A stretch of 28,506 nt of DNA, from positions 1 through 28,506 of the forward strand of contig NWUY0303962145.1 of assembly GCA_004151065.3 (NCBI GenBank). The letters run 5' to 3'. Below the pieces are notes generated by a model that was not told the DNA's origin, did no database searches, and saw only the letters and a program-made list of their open reading frames with translations. Position 1 is the stretch's first letter. Every line of letters starts with the position of its first letter. Source of the DNA: Larix sibirica (taxonomy: Eukaryota > Streptophyta > Pinopsida > Pinales > Pinaceae). This document shows, piece by piece, positions 1-9,407 of the stretch. The position numbers and the translations under genes are program-made.

Positions 1-402
1 TTTCGGGTCAAACTTATAAAGAAAACCGGGTGTACTGCATACCCGTTCACCTTCACAACGTCCCACATAAGCCTAACACAGCACCGCATGGGACAGCATG
101 ACATGGCATCGGACACGGGCAGTGAACACGGCATGGGAAGGGGGGGCCACCCGACATAGCCTCAACCGGCAGAGCCAGTAATCAGTGTTAACAGTGTCGG
201 TATCATTAAGTATAGCCTCCACTGGTTGTTCATATAGCTGGTTCCATCTAGCCCCGGTTAAAGAGAAAGACAAGAGCCCTGTTGAAAGAGCGCTGTTGTA
301 AGAGCTTGGTTACACAAACAAATATGGTGGTTACTCTTCAATAGATTATCTAAATTATGGCGTTGATCGCTACAGAATAGTTCTTGTAATTACCCTCATT
401 AA
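1..402. other. Non-coding spacer, no recognisable feature
   Basis: No open frame of note and no RNA gene seen. Between about 85 and 140 the short word GCATGG or a close variant recurs several times, giving a weak low-complexity look, but no regular period could be fixed. Confidence 0.5.
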
Positions 403-625
403 TCAGGACAGATGCTTTACCCTTGAGCTAGCTTCTTGAGGACATAATTTTTCCTTCCCCTAGTGATAACATCACTTCAACTGGACATACGCTTTGAACC
501 TTCCCCTTTTTTTATACTCCCCCATAAGCTCTAAAGCCTTACCCCGTGTTATCAGGACAGACACTTCGAACCTTGCCCTCGAGGCTCTAACGCTTCAACC
601 CGTGTTAAATGGACATACATATGGG
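403..625. repeat. Diverged tandem repeat, about 57-79 bp units
   Basis: Units begin at about 403, 482 and 551, with a partial unit at about 609. Each opens with GGACAGA or GGACATA, continues with a variant of CTTCGAACCTTGCCC, and in the second and third units ends with GCTCTAA...CCCGTGTTA. Units differ in length and have indels, so the array is old. A related isolated piece lies at 13738-13759. Confidence 0.65.
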
Positions 626-971
626 CCACCTTTTATTAAGCAAATTTACCCATATGGATAGGTCCTTCCTATAGATCTTGCCCGGCCGATAAGAGGGCTT
701 CGTTTGACCTGCACTTACCTATACCTCATACGCGTTAGACAGAGATGGCAGCAACAAGAAGGCTTCGAAGCATCTACTACTTTAGGCTCGCAGGAAACCA
801 TACTACATAACGTTATTAGGCTTTCTGACCCCATATTTATGTTACCCATATTAATTAGGCAACTGTCTTCCCATTTTGTTATTTATGCCTTTATGTATCC
901 CTTTACGCTTTCAGGAAAAAAAGAAAACATCCAAACAAAGTACCTTTAACGCCTTCACATAAGACCCATAG
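626..971. other. Non-coding spacer
   Basis: An open stretch of about 80 codons lies within 704-949 (+), but its translation matches no family known to me, it has no recognisable start context and it is within chance length for this amount of sequence. I see nothing else here. Confidence 0.4.
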
Positions 972-1133
972 CTATTATTGTGTCTATTATTGGGGGGCCA
1001 GGCTACGGAAAACGGATACGGAAACTACAGCGCCAACAGCTACGGCGGCTACATATATGGCAACTACAACAGAAACAACGGCAGCTACAAACAGCAACAG
1101 CTACGGCACGCGGGCGGACGAACAGCCAACTAA
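972..1133 (+). repeat. Gly/Tyr/Asn-codon-rich low-complexity tract
   Basis: The plus strand is built from repeated GGC, TAC, AAC and AGC triplets. One frame is open from the codon after a TAG at 969-971 to a TAA at 1131-1133 and reads as a Gly/Tyr/Asn-rich peptide, with pieces such as NGYGNYSANSYGGY. There is no ATG in it. It resembles the low-complexity tails of glycine-rich or prion-like proteins, but a simple-sequence expansion with no coding role is the more cautious reading. The 17-mer at 1072-1088 recurs exactly at 11150-11166 in a similar tract. Confidence 0.5.
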
Positions 1134-1995
1134 CTATAGTGTTAGGTTAGGTGGTGCAACGGACGGAAAACAGAAAACCAACCATGTGTTCTGTAGCGGT
1201 AAGTAATTTGAGGTAGGAACGTCTGTTCCATAGGGGTAAGTGATTTCGAGGGCTATGGTTCCTCCGTAGAGTTCGAGGTCGAGTTTGAGTTAAGGTTTTC
1301 AATAATATTTTCCACCAAAACTTTGTGTCTGGGCCAAACCAGGTATTCAATCGATCACTAAATCTCTCCAGCCCAGGCCAACACAGCCTTTTATTCCCGC
1401 CCAGCGGCCCCTGATCCAAGCCCAGTAGCCCAGCCCAAACATAGAATCCATTCGATCGTTGCACAGATAAATCCATATCCCAGCAAATAGAAACCCTTCA
1501 CTTAAGCCGTTCCCACTGCACAAATAAGCCATTCACTTATGCACCTAGCCCCCTCCCTCCGTGTCATTCACTGCACTTCGCAATGATTGCATTATAGACG
1601 TGAATATCCCACGATAAGCTAAGCACCGCCTTCCTTATAGCATGCTTACTTCATATTCCCTCCATTTCACAATCCTATTGGATCGAAAGCAAACCTATAA
1701 ATAAATTATTCCAGCCAGCAAGGGGCGCTGAACAAAAAAGTCAATTGAGTCAAGCCTGGCAATTATATAGAAACGTCACGAAATGAAATTCTTCGCTAAT
1801 AAAAACTACACTTTAAGTGCTCGAATGGAATTCCTCGGCCCCCCCTAAAAAGGCGATTTCAATATCCAAAACAAGCGAATGAGAAGGAGCAAGGAACGAG
1901 CCGCTCGACCGAATATATGATATGATCCAAGGCCATATCTCCTCTGGCGGTAAGGACATCTTTTAATTCCATCAAGTTGCACAGTTCGCGACGTT
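1134..1995. other. Non-coding spacer
   Basis: An open frame of about 109 codons at 1147-1476 (-) gives a Trp/Arg/Leu-rich translation that matches no family I know. The plus strand of 1370-1440 is rich in short AGCCCAG words. I see no RNA gene or structured element. Confidence 0.4.
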
Positions 1996-2048
1996 GGAAC
2001 TCACTCTAGTGAGGCCTTTCTTTATTAGTGCAGGCTCCGACAACAGTA
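1996..2048. repeat. Short dispersed repeat, copy 1 (partner 2995-3051)
   Basis: Shares TCACTCTAGTGA, then a TTTCTTTATTAG-like block, then GGCTCC(G/A)ACAAC with 2995-3051 in the same orientation. The leading word has inverted CACT/AGTG arms. The copies differ by small indels. Confidence 0.6.
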
Positions 2049-2215
2049 CAGATCCATCGAAGGGTAAGAGCCGCCATTGAAGTAATATCGCTTGCCCCAG
2101 GAATGATGATCCCCCAACAAAGAAGAGATAGGGTAAAATTTTATGCGGTTTGTTGGCTAACCTTTCTTTTTACCAACCCCATTCCTTTTGAACAATGATG
2201 ATTTTCAATTCCTCT

Positions 2216-2280
2216 CAGCTATTCGAACCATGCGGCTATGACCTTACTATCTTCAAACTCAGCAGCTATTCAAACCATGC
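2216..2280. repeat. 18-bp direct duplication, 47-bp period
   Basis: CAGCTATTC(G/A)AACCATGC occurs at 2216-2233 and 2263-2280 with one mismatch. Confidence 0.6.
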
Positions 2281-2994
2281 ATAACCAACCCCAAGCAGCG
2301 GCAGTAGAGTTATTAAGCATAGGTAACAGATTCCCTCAATGCCAGCAGTATAAACTTAAGTGGATGGGGAGCATGCAGTCTCAAGTAAGGCAGCCTTGAA
2401 ACCGCCTTTCTGAAGAAGCCAGCCCTAAAGGCAAGTACAAAAGAAAGTGTAAGGGATAGTAAAATATATATTAGTAGCGCACCTACCTCTTGCGATTCTT
2501 TCGATATCGCATCATCTATACGTTATTATTCTATTTATAACTATAGTTTTCTTGCTGTAGCTGCTAAACTCTGTAGTTTCTGTAGTTCAAATTAGCTGTA
2601 GTTAACTCCCGAGTTCCAATAGCTGCTTAAATGAGACTTACTTATAATTAAACTCTATCCCATTGATAAATGATCATAAATTATATTTATAATGGAACTT
2701 ACTGCAGTATAACTATAGCTACTAGTTCTAGTTACATATAAACAAATCAATACGTCGATATGTGATGATGTTGTATGTATATGTCCTTGCCATTGTCATA
2801 AACATGTACAGTGTCAATGCCAGGTGGGGTTTATATGCACTCAATTCCATAAAAAAACATAATCTGGGTATGCCCCTGCACCAGGCCTACTTCTATAGCC
2901 GATAGGAGGGGGAATAGAAGTTACCCCTATCAACCTGAATAATACATGCATTATTATTGGAGCCATGTTCCAGGGGGTGGTTGTTATTGCTTTT
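2281..2994. other. Non-coding AT-rich spacer with CTGTAGTT words
   Basis: At 2553-2605 the word CTGTAG(T/C)T recurs about four times with irregular spacing. The rest is AT-rich with short open frames only, and nothing recognisable is seen. Confidence 0.4.
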
Positions 2995-3051
2995 GAATTC
3001 ACTCTAGTGAAACAGCAGGGTCTCCTTTATTAAGGTAGGGCTCCAACAACG
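2995..3051. repeat. Short dispersed repeat, copy 2 (partner 1996-2048)
   Basis: Same block order as copy 1: TCACTCTAGTGA, a TCCTTTATTA block, then GGCTCCAACAAC. It carries a few extra bases after the first block. Confidence 0.6.
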
Positions 3052-3253
3052 CCCAATTCTCATATGGTGAGAGCATTACCAATAAGAGTCATTCATTGCA
3101 TTATTACGTTCCATACTGTATTTTATTTATTATTACATTATCACCACCTGTATCCATGGCCTCAGGTGGTTCGGTCGGGGCAGGCACAAATAAGTTTGGT
3201 TGGACAAGATGACAAATATAAATATAATAGCTTTGGGGCTCATCCAATCCAAC

Positions 3254-3315
3254 CCAATGGGGTTTTTACTATACTATAGTGTCCAATAGGGAATCAACAA
3301 GGGAAATATAATAAA
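3254..3315. repeat. Dispersed repeat, copy 1 (partner 26080-26136)
   Basis: CCAATGGGGTTT is followed by a CTA-rich link, then a TCCAAT(A/G)GG block and ATCAACAAG with a GGAAATA-like tail. The same order and spacing is found near 26.1 kb, so this is a diverged direct repeat about 22.8 kb away. Confidence 0.65.
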
Positions 3316-3607
3316 ATATATGAATTGCACATATATAAGTGTAACTATGCATTTTGACTCGTATCCTCGCTCCTTACACATAGCAACCATTCTCTCTAAA
3401 TGAACAACCCGTTATAACCTACGTTTGTTTGGTTGGTTGGGGACAGGATTGAAAAACCTTTTCTCATTTCACGTTGTTTTTACTTTGTCACAACCTTCTT
3501 TAGTTGTGTTATAGTCGACAGCTAGCTAATCAACGGGCCTTCACAACAGCACTCACTACCCATGCAGGACCCTTTCATTCATAGGCGGTGTTACAAGTTG
3601 TGGTTAC
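3316..3607. other. Non-coding spacer
   Basis: No long open frame, RNA gene or clear repeat was recognised here. Confidence 0.4.
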
Positions 3608-3672
3608 CCACCATTTTGTTTGTCTGTTGTTCGGGACCAGATTTCACATCAAAAATTATCCAAAAATGGTGG
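3608..3672. repeat. Inverted repeat, 10-11 bp arms
   Basis: CCACCATTTTG at 3608-3618 is the inverse of CAAAAATGGTGG at 3661-3672 apart from one extra A. The loop is about 42 nt. It may be chance or a small structured element. Confidence 0.4.
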
Positions 3673-3739
3673 AGGAGCGGCTCGTCTCCTCGGGTATAAA
3701 GATTTACTCTCTCAGCAGGTAGGTGGGGATGGGCTTATA

Positions 3740-3822
3740 AAGATGGAGAGTATATTCTTGTCTCTCTCTCCCAAAGACCTCCTAATCTGGCCGCTCAGTA
3801 AGGCCAGGCAGGTATAAACTAC
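3740..3822. repeat. About 85-bp dispersed repeat with hairpin, copy 1
   Basis: Matches 20968-21057 in the same orientation: AAAGATGG, a short variable link, CTGTCTCTC-like bases, then CAAAGACCTCCT(A/C)ATCTGGCCGCTC and GGCCAGGCAG. The core contains CTGGCC...GGCCAG, which can form a 6-bp stem. No protein frame is shared. Confidence 0.7.
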
Positions 3823-4620
3823 TATCCGTTTTAACCCCCGGCCACATGCGACATATATTCTTCCCTCGTCCGATCACGCCCCGAAACATCCCTCTTTCTA
3901 GCCGGCAAGCTAAAGACTCACTCTCTCGCCAGCTATCTCTTCATCCATCCTTGGTTAATTTACTATCCCTCGGTATATTGGTTGGCTTTAGTCGTTCTCC
4001 GTACAACCGCTCTAATAAGACTGGCAAATAAATCACTTGGTGGGTTTGTGGTTATAAGAGAAAGAGATAGTTAGATATAGAAATGGGAATGGGTAGACAA
4101 ACTTCTGTTATATATGTTCCCTGGAAGACACTTCGATACCAATCCAAGCACAGGATTTATTTCTGCAGTGCTGAAGGAGCGAGAGAGAATAAACCCAACC
4201 AATCAATACTAGTTTTCGAACGAGTAGCCATGTTGCTTGAGAAGCAGGAGAATATATTAGGATAAATCTTTCCCCACTATTATGAAACGGCCATTTTCTT
4301 ATTATTTCAGGGGGGAAATCCTGATTGTGTTCCTTAGCCAGATATGTAAAACAGAACAATTATGGTTGATACGTATATAATAGATGGAGGTTGGGCCCTA
4401 CTATTCCAATTTAGCCTATTTGTCTTATTTAAGGCAGCTCTATCCCGCTCGATTTGATAAAGCCAACTTACATAATAATATTCTCTACCTCCCTATTCCG
4501 TGTGCAGACGCGAGCTCAAGATCGGTCGAGCTTTACTGATCACTCGACCAACCACCCCCATATATATTGAAGCAAGCTGTTTTTCATTAATAATTTGTAA
4601 AGCTCGGTAATAAGAATAAT
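3823..4620. other. Non-coding spacer
   Basis: Several open stretches of 60-85 codons on both strands (3846-4031 +, 4083-4265 +, 4108-4359 -) have translations that I do not recognise and that overlap one another. I see nothing else. Confidence 0.4.
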
Positions 4621-5203
4621 ATAATAATAATAATAAGTGGAAATTATATATAGAGAAGGGGCAACGCTTGAAACCGCTTTCAATAGTTCCATGGTTTGGG
4701 GCAAAGCAGAGACAGAGAGATCTACTGGACCGGTTCGGTTTCGTGCCAATTTCCCTCAGTGCAAAAGTGGTTGAACTAAGGGTTAACCTGCAGTTAAAGC
4801 GTTTGACCAAGCAATCTCTAGGAAGGATCTAGTAGACAACTAATATAGTAGAAAGCCTATCTCCCCACGCTAAAGTCAAAACCTCGCCGGCACCTCTTCC
4901 CATCACACCTATTCCCTTCCATAAATACTTGATAACCGCCTCATCAACGCCTCATCAAAATAACACTTGATCAGGGATCTCCCCCAACCCATATTCCCTA
5001 GATGGCTGCTCCATAACTGCCTCACCCAGATAGCCTCAAATCTGGGGATAAAGGGGAGAAATAGGCAGGAAAGAGATACTCAAGGGTGGGAAGAGGATAC
5101 TAATGGTGGTTGGAAATTGGGAATAATGGGTAGAAACAGAGACTAAAACAATTGTGAATACATGTCCTGCGTAGCCTGGGCCCGTAACAAATTCGAATAC
5201 TTC
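4621..5203. other. Non-coding spacer with overlapping unassigned open frames
   Basis: A short (TAA/ATA)n run lies near 4617-4636. From about 4655 to 4832 one plus-strand frame is free of stops for roughly 60 codons, and an overlapping minus-strand frame is open over 4493-4810. Neither gives a family I know, and neither has supporting conservation. The rest is without recognisable content. Confidence 0.35.
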
Positions 5204-5281
5204 TCCACTAATGGACTCGCTTGCGTGCGCTAAAACAGCGAGCGATATCCACTAATGGACTCGCTTACGCTAAAACAGCGA
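5204..5281. repeat. Two-copy tandem duplication, 34-38 bp
   Basis: TCCACTAATGGACTCGCTT, a few bases, then GCTAAAACAGCGA occurs at 5204-5241 and 5248-5281. The first copy has four extra bases (a GCGTGCGC run) before GCTAAAACAG. The high similarity suggests this duplication is younger than most repeats in the window. Confidence 0.8.
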
Positions 5282-5653
5282 CACTACTCCATAATTCAAT
5301 TAGGGTATCCTTCTTAGATCCCCTACATAACTACTGCTTCAGGGTCTTCCCAAACTACCTATTCACTCGCCTAAAGGCTCCTATTCACTTGATAACTGTT
5401 CTATGACTGTTCCATCCTCATAGCATCAAATCAGGGTACAGCTAGAGGAAATCATAACGGGCAGCTAATTGCGTACATTGTTCTGAAAAATTGATAAAGT
5501 AAGAAGGAAAGGAGGAGTAGGTCTTGAATCCTCTGACAACTAGAAAGAAAGAGACAATGTAGCTGATGCAGGGGTACCTACGGCTGTAAGGGCACGCGGT
5601 GCAAGTGGCTGTCTGCCACAGGCAACGGAGGTGCCTAGGTATTAAGTAACCTC
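5282..5653. other. Non-coding spacer
   Basis: Contains a small G+C-rich stretch at 5575-5640 just upstream of the DUF4283-like relic. Translated in the same frame it is closed by a TAG at 5636-5638 and adds nothing recognisable. No RNA gene seen. Confidence 0.4.
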
Positions 5654-5911
5654 TGCTGGTGTAAACAAATTTTCCAATATATGCAGGACCACGCAGTTAT
5701 TGGTAAATTCATGGGTATTTGGCTATCAGAGAAGGCCTTAATCTGGTGGATGAACTCCTGCTGAAAGCCAAAGGAACAAGTTGATCTCAAGTTGGGTTCT
5801 AAAGGCTTCTTCACAGCTACCTTCACTAGCGCGAAATACAGTAATTTTTTTTTTGAAAAAATGGCCCCTTATAAAAAGAGAATTGAAAGCCTAGAATGGT
5901 CACTGTGCTAA
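5654..5911 (+). pseudogene. DUF4283-like fragment of a plant LINE/retroelement-type protein
   Basis: One plus-strand frame from about 5654 to the TAA at 5909-5911 gives about 85 codons with a single internal stop, a TGA at 5762-5764. Visible pieces include QDHAVIGKFMGIW, SEKALIWW, KPKEQVDLKLGSKGFFTATF and FFFEKMAPY. From memory these follow the order of the DUF4283 domain of plants: (A/V)I.KF.G.WP..KAL..WI, W.PKG..DL.LGSKGFFT..F, ...RV.E.GPYF. That domain is typical of the N-terminal part of plant LINE-type polyproteins and related nucleic-acid-binding proteins. The TGA lies where the family usually has Trp, so a TGG to TGA change is likely. The C-terminal half of the domain, any zinc knuckle, and the endonuclease and reverse-transcriptase regions are absent. 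The tract is a truncated non-functional relic; its identity is fairly secure but was not checked by search. Confidence 0.72.
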
Positions 5912-5977
5912 TCGTCTCGGCTAAAGGAGATCTTTCATTGTCTTCCTAAAGGAATTCGTCTCGCATAATCCCAATTG

Positions 5978-6028
5978 AGTTAACGGGACCGCGTAAGAGC
6001 AGGAAATACCCACCAGTTAACGGGACCG
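5978..6028. repeat. 14-bp direct repeat AGTTAACGGGACCG, two copies
   Basis: Exact copies at 5978-5991 and 6015-6028, 37 bp apart. Confidence 0.6.
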
Positions 6029-6098
6029 GGGAAGACAAATAATATAGCGCAAAAGCTCTTCAACCCTTGGCTTAAAGCTCTTTCTTTATAAATCACAT

Positions 6099-6572
6099 TT
6101 GAACTACTCTAGCACTAATGCAGTGATCGTACCACTCGTATCTATATCGGTGCACATCCCTTTCGGGCCTCAATTTCCCCGGTGTTCTCTTAGGCTACAA
6201 GGCCTCCCCCCACTAGTTGAAGGGGTTTATCCTCTTATTTATCCTGCTCGTTTTGTTAGGGTACCCGGTGACGTGCCTTCTGTGAGGCAAGACGCTAGAC
6301 GAATGAAGACAACGACTATCACAGTGTTGATGTTGGCCATGAATCAAAATATCTCCAGCGGCTTAACCCAACTCAGCTCTGTATGTTGGCGAAAGCCCGT
6401 GTCTTCCTTCGACCACCATTGCTTAACTGTGTACTCTATCCTTCCGCCCGTTGTACCTTATTCATGTGGGTATCGAGCGCTAGCGGTACTCGTCCATCAT
6501 CGAAATAATCCATCCATTATTTTTCCCCCGGTAGGCTATCGGCAGCGATCCTTCTTCGGGCAAGCAGTATAA
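6099..6572 (+). CDS. Unassigned open frame, 157 codons, doubtful
   Basis: This is the longest stop-free plus-strand stretch in the window, but the full length needs a TTG start. The first ATG in frame is at 6303, which would leave 90 codons. I recognise no family. The translation is rich in Pro, Val, Ser and Arg, with no clear signal peptide, repeated motif or catalytic signature, and only weakly hydrophobic patches. No ribosome-binding or promoter signal can be assigned, and the neighbours are tandem repeats and a retroelement relic. Plant mitochondrial spacers often contain such unconserved frames. Chance openness in a slightly G+C-richer patch is the simplest explanation, and a decayed foreign fragment is the alternative. 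Confidence 0.15.
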   Translation: MNYSSTNAVIVPLVSISVHIPFGPQFPRCSLRLQGLPPLVEGVYPLIYPARFVRVPGDVPSVRQDARRMKTTTITVLMLAMNQNISSGLTQLSSVCWRKPVSSFDHHCLTVYSILPPVVPYSCGYRALAVLVHHRNNPSIIFPPVGYRQRSFFGQAV

Positions 6573-6785
6573 TAATCATATCTCATGGGGTGAGGTGTAG
6601 GCAGTAGCTTCCAGGGGAATGAGAATGCGTTGTTCTAGCTCTAATGCGGGGGTAATGGCGGTCGGTATGCGGTTGAATTGGGAATTCTATTATCCATCAA
6701 TCTCATCAATTACAACTCCTAATGGGTGCACCTCCCCTCACGCTGGCGCTACATAACCTACCTCCCTGACTGGCACTACCTGACT

Positions 6786-6920
6786 AGCATGAATGAAACT
6801 ATCGAACCTGCCTAAAAGAAACAAGCTTACCAGCATGAAAGAAACAATCTGACCAACGTGAATGGTTCAACCCGAACTACATGAAAGAAACAACCCGAGC
6901 AGCGTGAATGGCTCAACCTA
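6786..6920. repeat. Diverged tandem repeat, about 45-46 bp period, three units
   Basis: The second and third units (about 6831-6873 and 6877-6918) share ATGAAAGAAACAA, an ACC/CCGA link, then CGTGAATGG(T/C)TCAACC. The first unit (6786-6830) is more diverged but keeps AGCATGAA and AAAGAAACAA. Confidence 0.75.
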
Positions 6921-6943
6921 GTTCCTATCCCTGGTCTAGTAAC

Positions 6944-6980
6944 TTAGGGAGAACCTTAAAGAACTTTAGGGAGAACCTTA
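6944..6980. repeat. 15-bp direct repeat, 22-bp period
   Basis: TTAGGGAGAACCTTA occurs exactly at 6944-6958 and 6966-6980. Confidence 0.7.
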
Positions 6981-8149
6981 CCTTCTTATCTAAGCTGAGT
7001 GGAGTGCGGGTATAAGCCTTTCTTCCCCTACCTATCCTAGCTTCTTATTAGCTGAATGGAGTAGCAGGTAGCTGAGTTCCTTACCTTCCCCAGCTTCTTA
7101 ATGTATGAATAGGCACGGAGTGGAATGAATCATCTTCCCTCGATGTGAGTCTTAATGAGTAGGTAGGTGAGGCTTCCTCCTCCTTCCTTCTAAACCTTAT
7201 TAGCTTTATGAATTTCTAGATAGATAGGCCAAGTGAACAGATTCTAATTTACCATCCAGGTAAGGCCGGGTTTTAACTATTGAATTTACCATTGGTCTTC
7301 AATCTTTCTTGATAACCCCACCTCGGGTTGTGTATGGGAGGATTGGTCCGCACCATCACCTCGCTGGGTTCGGATGGTGAGATCCTGCCCAATAGACTGG
7401 TTGGGATACTTAATTGATTGGTTCGGATGCGGAGTATGCCCCTCTCATAGGTCGAATAGTCTGCCCCAGAAAGTATGCACCGGAATTTGTCTCTATTGGT
7501 TGGTGAAAATCCACCTGGAATAAGTCTGTCTCGATTGGTAGAGATGGGAGCCGCCTCGGATGGGATGGGACTAGCCGCTGTGGATAGATAGAATGCTTGG
7601 TTAGCACCGGTACTCCGTGAGCTAGGGCTGTAGTCTTGGTATGCACCCGCGCCTAAACGAGGGTTGGACCTGCTGAGAAAGAGGCACGGAGTGAAGTTAC
7701 AACCTTTGCCTTCAGCCAGGGATGTTCTGTAGGGTTGGCACTAGGAGTCTATTTATCTTTACTGAAGTGAGTGCATGCTATCCACCTGGGTGGGCGTATT
7801 AACCCTTTAGAGAATAGAACGGATCCCTTATCTGAACTTAAAGCAAGCATTGGTCACGAGCTTTTCAATACAAACAACATTACCAGCCTGGAATCACACT
7901 TACTTAATACATTTACTCCTGGGTACCCCATAAAACCTTCTGGGTACCGCCGCTATTAACTATTGTTACCAGAGGAGGCCCATACGATTCATTAATTAGA
8001 ACCCACTGGACTGGGTAGGAATAGACTTACCTATAATGCCTGAACCTCATAAGTTATACACCTGTTCTACCTATATAACTTCTTGAATTAATTCTTTAGT
8101 CGGTACTGACTGCTACAGACCCTTCTATTAATCGGGTCAGGGCTAGTCA
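6981..8149. other. Non-coding spacer with loosely repetitive words
   Basis: At 6990-7080 a block AGCTGA(G/A)TGGAGT recurs about 60 bp apart. From 7340 to 7650 short words such as GGTTCGGATG, ACCGG and GATTGGT recur without a fixed period. Open frames of 60-80 codons (7410-7646 -, 7771-7959 +) give no recognisable translation. I see no RNA gene. Confidence 0.4.
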
Positions 8150-8506
8150 ATGAAGCATTCGCAACGCCACCCACTCCTTAATTTCCCGCTTAAAGGCCAG
8201 GTTATCACTCTAAAATTGAACATATCTAGCCACGTTTGCTTCGCGCCTCTTGCTTTTGTTGCTTATTTCACTTTAGACTTTGGTGCTGGTCATAGCCTGC
8301 CTGAACTTGAGAGATTAGAAGGTTGTTATCAGTGCAGTACCCAGCCAGATTCGGTAAAGCAAGTGTGTAGTTTAACGCCCATGCTCTGTCTCTCTGTTGA
8401 ACGTCTGTACAATGTGGAAAGTTCAGTTAATGGAGCAAGCCAGTATAAAAAGGTTCGTGAATACGTAAGCGTACGCCAAGTTGTAATTGGTAGCTGTAGG
8501 GCTTAA
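8150..8506 (+). CDS. Unassigned ATG-initiated open frame, 118 codons, doubtful
   Basis: Opens with ATG at 8150 and stays open for 118 codons. The middle (about residues 25-45) is moderately hydrophobic and the C-terminal part contains several Cys residues, but I recognise no fold, motif or family. It partly overlaps a minus-strand open stretch (8423-8836) that runs into a repeat. No conserved partner or regulatory signal is visible. It may be a chance frame; it is listed because it is among the longest ATG-started frames here. Confidence 0.13.
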   Translation: MKHSQRHPLLNFPLKGQVITLKLNISSHVCFAPLAFVAYFTLDFGAGHSLPELERLEGCYQCSTQPDSVKQVCSLTPMLCLSVERLYNVESSVNGASQYKKVREYVSVRQVVIGSCRA

Positions 8507-8651
8507 ATAAATTACTATTTCTGACAAAAGGTAATAAAACTGGTCGTGCCGTACCAAGTACGAAGATGTCATCAATTGTTTTCGAACGCAGGTGAATGCT
8601 GTATCTATCCGAACGCCTGCACAACGCTGTATATAAAAAAAAAAGGTAGTA

Positions 8652-8770
8652 TGGAGAAATAACATATATAAAGACCCGCCCAATATTGAAAGTTGAGGAT
8701 CGTAGAGATTCCCATCTGAAAAAAGGACAAGGGGCACCAAGTTAGTTGGTAAGGGTGGGGCATAAATCCT
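8652..8770. repeat. Three-copy diverged repeat, copy A
   Basis: TGGAGAAATAACATATATAAAG, then AGATTCCCATCTGAAAA, GGGGCACCAAGTTAGTTGG and AAGGGTGGGGCATAAA. The first half matches copy C (10184-10270) and the second half matches copy B (8855-8930), all in the same orientation. Confidence 0.7.
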
Positions 8771-8854
8771 AGCCATCCTAGCCGCCATTAAGAAAGAAGA
8801 CTCGTAGAGAAGATCCCTAAGACCCACCTTTTTCAATAAGCTAAAAGGGCGGGT

Positions 8855-8930
8855 AAGATCCCATCTCTAAGAAACAGGCACCAGGTAGAGGGGCTGGCGC
8901 TAAGTTAGTTGGGAAGGGGTGGGGTGTAAA
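8855..8930. repeat. Three-copy diverged repeat, copy B
   Basis: AAGATCCCATCT, then AGGCACCAGGTAGAGGGGC, CTAAGTTAGTTGGGAAGG and GGTGGGGTGTAAA. It corresponds to the second half of copy A with a short extra block between the CACCA and TTAGTTGG words. Confidence 0.7.
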
Positions 8931-9407
8931 AGATTTTTCACTGTCCGGGAAAGATTCATTCTTACTTATGACTTGCCGCACTCTCGCCTATCCTCCTCGT
9001 TCATACCAGTTAAAGTCCCAGTATGTTCTCCCCTTTATTCCCCGTTCATACCACTTCCGGATAAGGTTGTCCCAGTCAGGTTGTCCCACTTCCTACGTTC
9101 TTCCTTGTATATTGAAAGGATATAAGGAAAGGTTATAACTACCCTCAAATCTTTCATCGGATCGGCCTTTATAAACGCTATTTCTTGATACCAATCAATG
9201 CAATGGATTCAGGCGTCCAGGCCCAACAAGCAAAGGCTATGGAAATTTGAAAATCAAGCGTTTTACTAGATAAAAAGAATATTTATCAACTAGGATGCAT
9301 CTTATTACTTGGACCCCGGATAAACAATGGTTTTAGATATACAAAATTGCATCTCAAAACGTTTTCATTCCATTCCTCGACTCTCTTCTTTATATTCCTT
9401 GAGGGTA
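8931..9407. other. Non-coding spacer
   Basis: An open stretch at 8919-9125 (+) starts inside repeat copy B and has no recognisable translation. Downstream of the protease relic on the minus strand, 9250-9407 may hold further decayed polyprotein sequence, but I could not align it with confidence. Confidence 0.35.

Noticed and set aside
5635-5826. 63-codon minus-strand open frame
   Set aside because: It is the antisense of the DUF4283-like relic.
8423-8836. 137-codon minus-strand open frame
   Set aside because: No recognisable family, runs through repeat copy A and overlaps an equally unassigned plus-strand frame.
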